A DNA stretch of 64,000 bases from Sphingobacterium mizutaii (GTDB lineage Bacteria; Bacteroidota; Bacteroidia; Sphingobacteriales; Sphingobacteriaceae), in contig NZ_LT906468.1 in assembly GCF_900187125.1 (NCBI RefSeq), forward strand, positions 1,798,001 through 1,862,000. Reading direction: 5' to 3'. Shown here piece by piece: positions 60,994 through 64,000 of this stretch (within the stretch, counting starts at the first letter, position 1; each line of letters begins with the position of its first letter). The notes under the pieces were generated by a model, which saw only the letters and a list, made by a program, of their open reading frames with translations, was not told the DNA's origin and made no database searches. A program made the translations under genes and the position numbers.

Positions 60994-62745
60994 TTATGTT
61001 CCTGAAGATGCCCATCCTGGATTTTGTTTCAACTGTGGATTTAATTCAAGCTCTTGAGTCGGGATAGGGTATAGGTAATCCCTTGTTTCATTCCATTTCT
61101 TAATGATATCAGGAAGATTAACGATACGTCCACCCTTATTGCCGTTCTCAAGGACTAACTCTCCAAGTTTTTGATATTGGACACCTGGTTTTCTCGTTGG
61201 TGCAGTGCCCTCATAAATCACTAAATCGATCGTTCCATTCTTATCTAAATCATATTCCCCGGCACCAGGAAAGTATTGTCCATAAAATTTCTTGGATAAG
61301 CGAGCGCCTTCTTTCCAACGCATTAAATCATTATAACGCTGTCCCTCCTTTACAAGTTCAATTCTTCTTTCACGGCGAACCTCTAGGATTGCACCCGTGA
61401 AGCTGCTTTTCGTAACATTAGGATATTCAGATAAGAGATAAGGGTCTGGATTAGCATTGGCAGCTTGAAGGTTTAAATTCGGCATGCCAACCCGATCACG
61501 TAATAATTTTACGCTTTTATCGATATCAGCTTGGGTCAATGTTCCTAGCTCTGCTTTTGCTTCAGCAAAATTTAAAAGCACTTCTGCATAACGAAAGATT
61601 GGCATATCATTGGTTGATTGTCCGGCATCAAATGCAGGTGCCAATACATATTTACTGTACTGATATCCCGTTACTGAAGTCGCGAAGTCGGGAACAGTAG
61701 TACTATTGCTTCCGATTCTTTTGTAACCCGGCGTTCGAATGGTCTGCGCTAAACGGGGATCTCTGTTCTGCATTTCATCGTAGAACTGCATAGTTTGGTA
61801 ATTTGCTTGATCGGTGAAGCGTGTGCCGTCCTTCATCAAGTAGCTGTTTACTAATGACTTTTGCATGCCTGGTCTTCCATAGGATGCAGAAAGAATATAG
61901 AAGTTGGCAGAATGTACAAATGGTACGGATGCATCATATTGCCTTGCTAAGATCATCTCACTAGGAATTGCATCTTCCGCAATAAAAAGCTCATGGTAGG
62001 CTTTATCAGTGCTACTTTTGTGGATGCTGTAAGGTCCTGTATTCATGAGTTCCTCCGCTGCTGCTGCTCCTGCTGTTAATACTGCTTCCCAGTCACCTAA
62101 GCCATGATATTTGCGGAATGTACCTTCAAAAAGGCACATCCTTGATTTAAAAGCTAGCGCCGTCCATTTAGTTATCAATGTTGTACTCTTTTCAGTTTGG
62201 CAGTTAGCGATTGCAAAGTCGATATCTTCCAACATTTTTTCGAAGATTAACTTTCTGGAATCTCTCGCTTTAAATAGTCCATCATCATCGAGTTCAAGTA
62301 CACTGTCATACCAAGGCACATCGCCAAAGCGAACGACTTTTCCATAGTAAAAGTATGCACGGAAGAATCGTGCGACACCCTCATATTTCAAACGTGCAGC
62401 TTCGTCGGTACATTTATGGGAATTTTCTAAGAAAAAGTTGATCTGACGGAGCTCTGTCCAATCCCATCCTGCACCACTCGATGGAGTTTCTCGTGTCCCT
62501 TGTATCTCAGCGGCTAGCGTATTGCGTGCTTCATCATCTGCTTGCGTTGGATTATTATAGTGAATTGATAGCGCATCTGGAAGTTCCGCATAAAAAGCAT
62601 TGGTATAATTTTGCAACTCCGCAGCAGTTAAGAAATAGTTCTCGGGTGCTAATTCGGAAAGTGGATAGCGTTCTAAGTAATCATCATTACATGCTGTCAG
62701 CAATCCCATTATCGTTATAAGAGGTAATATTTTTCTGGTTTTCAT
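60994..62745 (-). CDS. SusD/RagB-type outer-membrane lipoprotein
   Basis: The 583-residue lipoprotein starts best at 62745 (MKTRKILPLITIMGLLTACN, Cys at about 19); an ATG at 62754 adds three residues. SusD features are 'YPLSELAPENYFLTAAELQNYTNAFYAELPD', 'KYEGVARFFRAYFYYGKVVRFGDVPWYDS' and 'ILEVRRERRIELVKEGQRYNDLMRWKEG'. It lies 22 bp downstream of the SusC gene and 11 bp upstream of the phosphodiesterase-type gene, so the unit is a SusC-SusD-EEP cassette. Confidence 0.93.
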   Translation of the reverse strand: MKTRKILPLITIMGLLTACNDDYLERYPLSELAPENYFLTAAELQNYTNAFYAELPDALSIHYNNPTQADDEARNTLAAEIQGTRETPSSGAGWDWTELRQINFFLENSHKCTDEAARLKYEGVARFFRAYFYYGKVVRFGDVPWYDSVLELDDDGLFKARDSRKLIFEKMLEDIDFAIANCQTEKSTTLITKWTALAFKSRMCLFEGTFRKYHGLGDWEAVLTAGAAAAEELMNTGPYSIHKSSTDKAYHELFIAEDAIPSEMILARQYDASVPFVHSANFYILSASYGRPGMQKSLVNSYLMKDGTRFTDQANYQTMQFYDEMQNRDPRLAQTIRTPGYKRIGSNSTTVPDFATSVTGYQYSKYVLAPAFDAGQSTNDMPIFRYAEVLLNFAEAKAELGTLTQADIDKSVKLLRDRVGMPNLNLQAANANPDPYLLSEYPNVTKSSFTGAILEVRRERRIELVKEGQRYNDLMRWKEGARLSKKFYGQYFPGAGEYDLDKNGTIDLVIYEGTAPTRKPGVQYQKLGELVLENGNKGGRIVNLPDIIKKWNETRDYLYPIPTQELELNPQLKQNPGWASSGT

Positions 62746-62767
62746 ACTGGTCAAAATCTATTAATAG

Positions 62768-64000
62768 TTAAAAGGATAATTGAGCACCGAAAGACACAAC
62801 TTTACCCATTGGATAGCTTCTGCCTGTATTATCGGTCATCACTTGCTCAGGATCTATATAATCAGTTTTCAATTTCGTCCATGTAACCAAGTTTTCACCA
62901 CTCATGAACAGTCTGAATTTATTTATGTGAATCCTATTCGTTAAGCTCGTTGGAAATGTATAACCAACCGTTAAGTTTCTAATCTTCAAGTAGGATAGAT
63001 CTTGTAGATACATATCGTTATTTACCGACAGTTCGGAATTCTGTGCCGTATATCCACGTAAGAATGGGAAGTAAGCATTTGGGTTCTCCGGCGACCAAAT
63101 TTTATCTGGGAAGTCGCTAGGGATGAATGAATCATACGGTCTTGCGTATACCGACCAGAAGGCTTGTGCTTCCAAGTTTGGATACCAATGTCTTCTTCCG
63201 ATTCCTTGGAAAAATACAGAAGCGTCGATCCCATTCCAGTTCGCACTAAGAGTTAATCCGTATGAATAGCGCGGTTGGCTATTACCGATTATCTCACGAT
63301 CACCTGGATCTGAAAGGGTGCTTTTTCCAGCGTTGATAATTCCATCACCATTCAGATCTTTGATCTTGATGTCTCCTGCTTGTAACCTGCGCAAATCCTC
63401 TGTAGGTGCCTGTACTCTTCGTCTATTGATCTGATCTTGGTTGACAATTTGAGCGTAGGCTTGTGCCTCTTCAGTTGTTTTGAAGAATCCGTCGTAACGA
63501 TAGCCCCATATCTCGCCTAATTGCTGACCTACATAATAAGTGTTCAACAAACCGGCAGGGTTACTGAATTTGGTAATTTCGGATGTGTAATCAGATAGAA
63601 TTGCCCTCACAGAGTAATTGAAAGGCTTGCTGGCTAAGTTTAATTGATCTCGCCATGTAAGCGATAGGTCAAAACCTTTAGTTCTTAAATCCGCCGCATT
63701 TACCTTTGGTTCGCCGGCACCGAATACATCCGGAAGGGTTTCTCCTATACTTAACATGCCAATCGTGTTACGAACGTAATAGTCCGATTCAACATTTAAA
63801 CGGTTGTTTAAGAGAGAGAAATCCAAACCTATATTGCTGGTGCTGATTTTTTCCCAAGTTAGTGATGGCGCAACTGGTGCAGGATTGTAGGTTACATTCA
63901 GTTTCTGACCATCTACTAAATAGTTGATTTGGCCAGTTCCCATGGAAGCAATATATGCGTAGGTATCTACTTCCTGATTTCCTAATGAGCCGTATGAATA
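62768..64000 (-). CDS. SusC/RagA-type TonB-dependent transporter, 5'-truncated by the window end
   Basis: This is the C-terminal part (about 410 residues) of a SusC barrel. The frame is open to the window edge ('YSYGSLGNQEVDTYAYIASMG' before the first internal Met). Typical SusC C-terminal signatures are 'WEKISTSNIGLDFSLLNNRLNVESDYYVRNT', 'DLNGDGIINAGKSTLSDPGDREIIGNSQPRYSYGLTLSANWNGIDASVFFQG' and the ending 'GKVVSFGAQLSF'. Plug and N-terminal domains lie outside the window, so the presence of an STN domain cannot be judged. It is the first visible gene of the SusC-SusD-EEP unit. Confidence 0.92.
   Translation of the reverse strand, partial: YSYGSLGNQEVDTYAYIASMGTGQINYLVDGQKLNVTYNPAPVAPSLTWEKISTSNIGLDFSLLNNRLNVESDYYVRNTIGMLSIGETLPDVFGAGEPKVNAADLRTKGFDLSLTWRDQLNLASKPFNYSVRAILSDYTSEITKFSNPAGLLNTYYVGQQLGEIWGYRYDGFFKTTEEAQAYAQIVNQDQINRRRVQAPTEDLRRLQAGDIKIKDLNGDGIINAGKSTLSDPGDREIIGNSQPRYSYGLTLSANWNGIDASVFFQGIGRRHWYPNLEAQAFWSVYARPYDSFIPSDFPDKIWSPENPNAYFPFLRGYTAQNSELSVNNDMYLQDLSYLKIRNLTVGYTFPTSLTNRIHINKFRLFMSGENLVTWTKLKTDYIDPEQVMTDNTGRSYPMGKVVSFGAQLSF

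Overview
The window looks like a chromosome segment of a Bacteroidota bacterium, most probably a Sphingobacteriaceae member (Sphingobacterium/Pedobacter type). The signs are five SusC/SusD-type genes or pairs (one truncated by the window edge), exported proteins whose signal peptides end in 'AQ', many SC-type lipoboxes, FecI/FecR-type sigma/anti-sigma regulation, no obvious Shine-Dalgarno sequences, and several matches to the Bacteroidota promoter form TTTG-N19..21-TAnnTTTG. This assignment is inference from gene content. No rRNA, tRNA, CRISPR array, transposase or phage gene was seen.

Layout. 1-4.2 kb: 3' part of an LTA-synthase-type sulfatase, a convergent YaiO-like TPR/beta-barrel protein, a membrane-bound AraC regulator and a small SRPBCC-like protein. 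4.2-12.5 kb (minus strand): a peptide-use operon SusC-SusD-S9 peptidase-CocE/S15 hydrolase. 13.2-19.2 kb (plus): a heavy-metal efflux operon made of a small His/Asp-rich secreted protein, an RND pump fused to its outer-membrane factor, and a lipoprotein adaptor. 19.2-26.1 kb (minus): a six-gene operon with two YtcJ-type amidohydrolases (one exported, one cytosolic with a Cys/His-rich tail), a DUF1275 and a DoxX membrane protein, an alginate-export-type porin and a YcaC-like cysteine hydrolase. A cupin-AraC regulator (26.6-27.5 kb) then diverges from a plus-strand utilisation locus (27.7-37.3 kb): Na+/solute symporter, NanA/DapA-type aldolase, SusC, SusD, sialidase-fold protein and YidR/DUF3748-like lipoprotein.

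37.4-46.1 kb: ECF sigma factor, FecR anti-sigma, STN-bearing SusC, SusD and a TPR-thioredoxin (TlpA-like) protein, a complete surface-signalling and uptake unit. 46.1-48.7 kb: Tat-exported phosphocholine-specific phospholipase C. 48.7-49.9 kb: a gene-free region packed with short GC-rich hairpins, repeated AT-rich words and a 38-bp perfect palindrome. 49.9-60 kb: mostly small lipoproteins, membrane proteins and singletons, including a signal-peptide-bearing flavodoxin, an LRR-DUF1963 protein, an acyltransferase and a small operon with an overlapping 47-codon hydrophobic ORF. 60.1-64 kb (minus): SusC (truncated by the window end)-SusD-exported endonuclease/exonuclease/phosphatase.

The theme is acquisition of complex nutrients through SusCD-type outer-membrane complexes, each with its own hydrolases and regulators. 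The least explained parts are the six-gene amidohydrolase/porin operon, the sialidase-like/YidR-like locus, the RND-OMF fusion and the hairpin-rich intergenic cluster.
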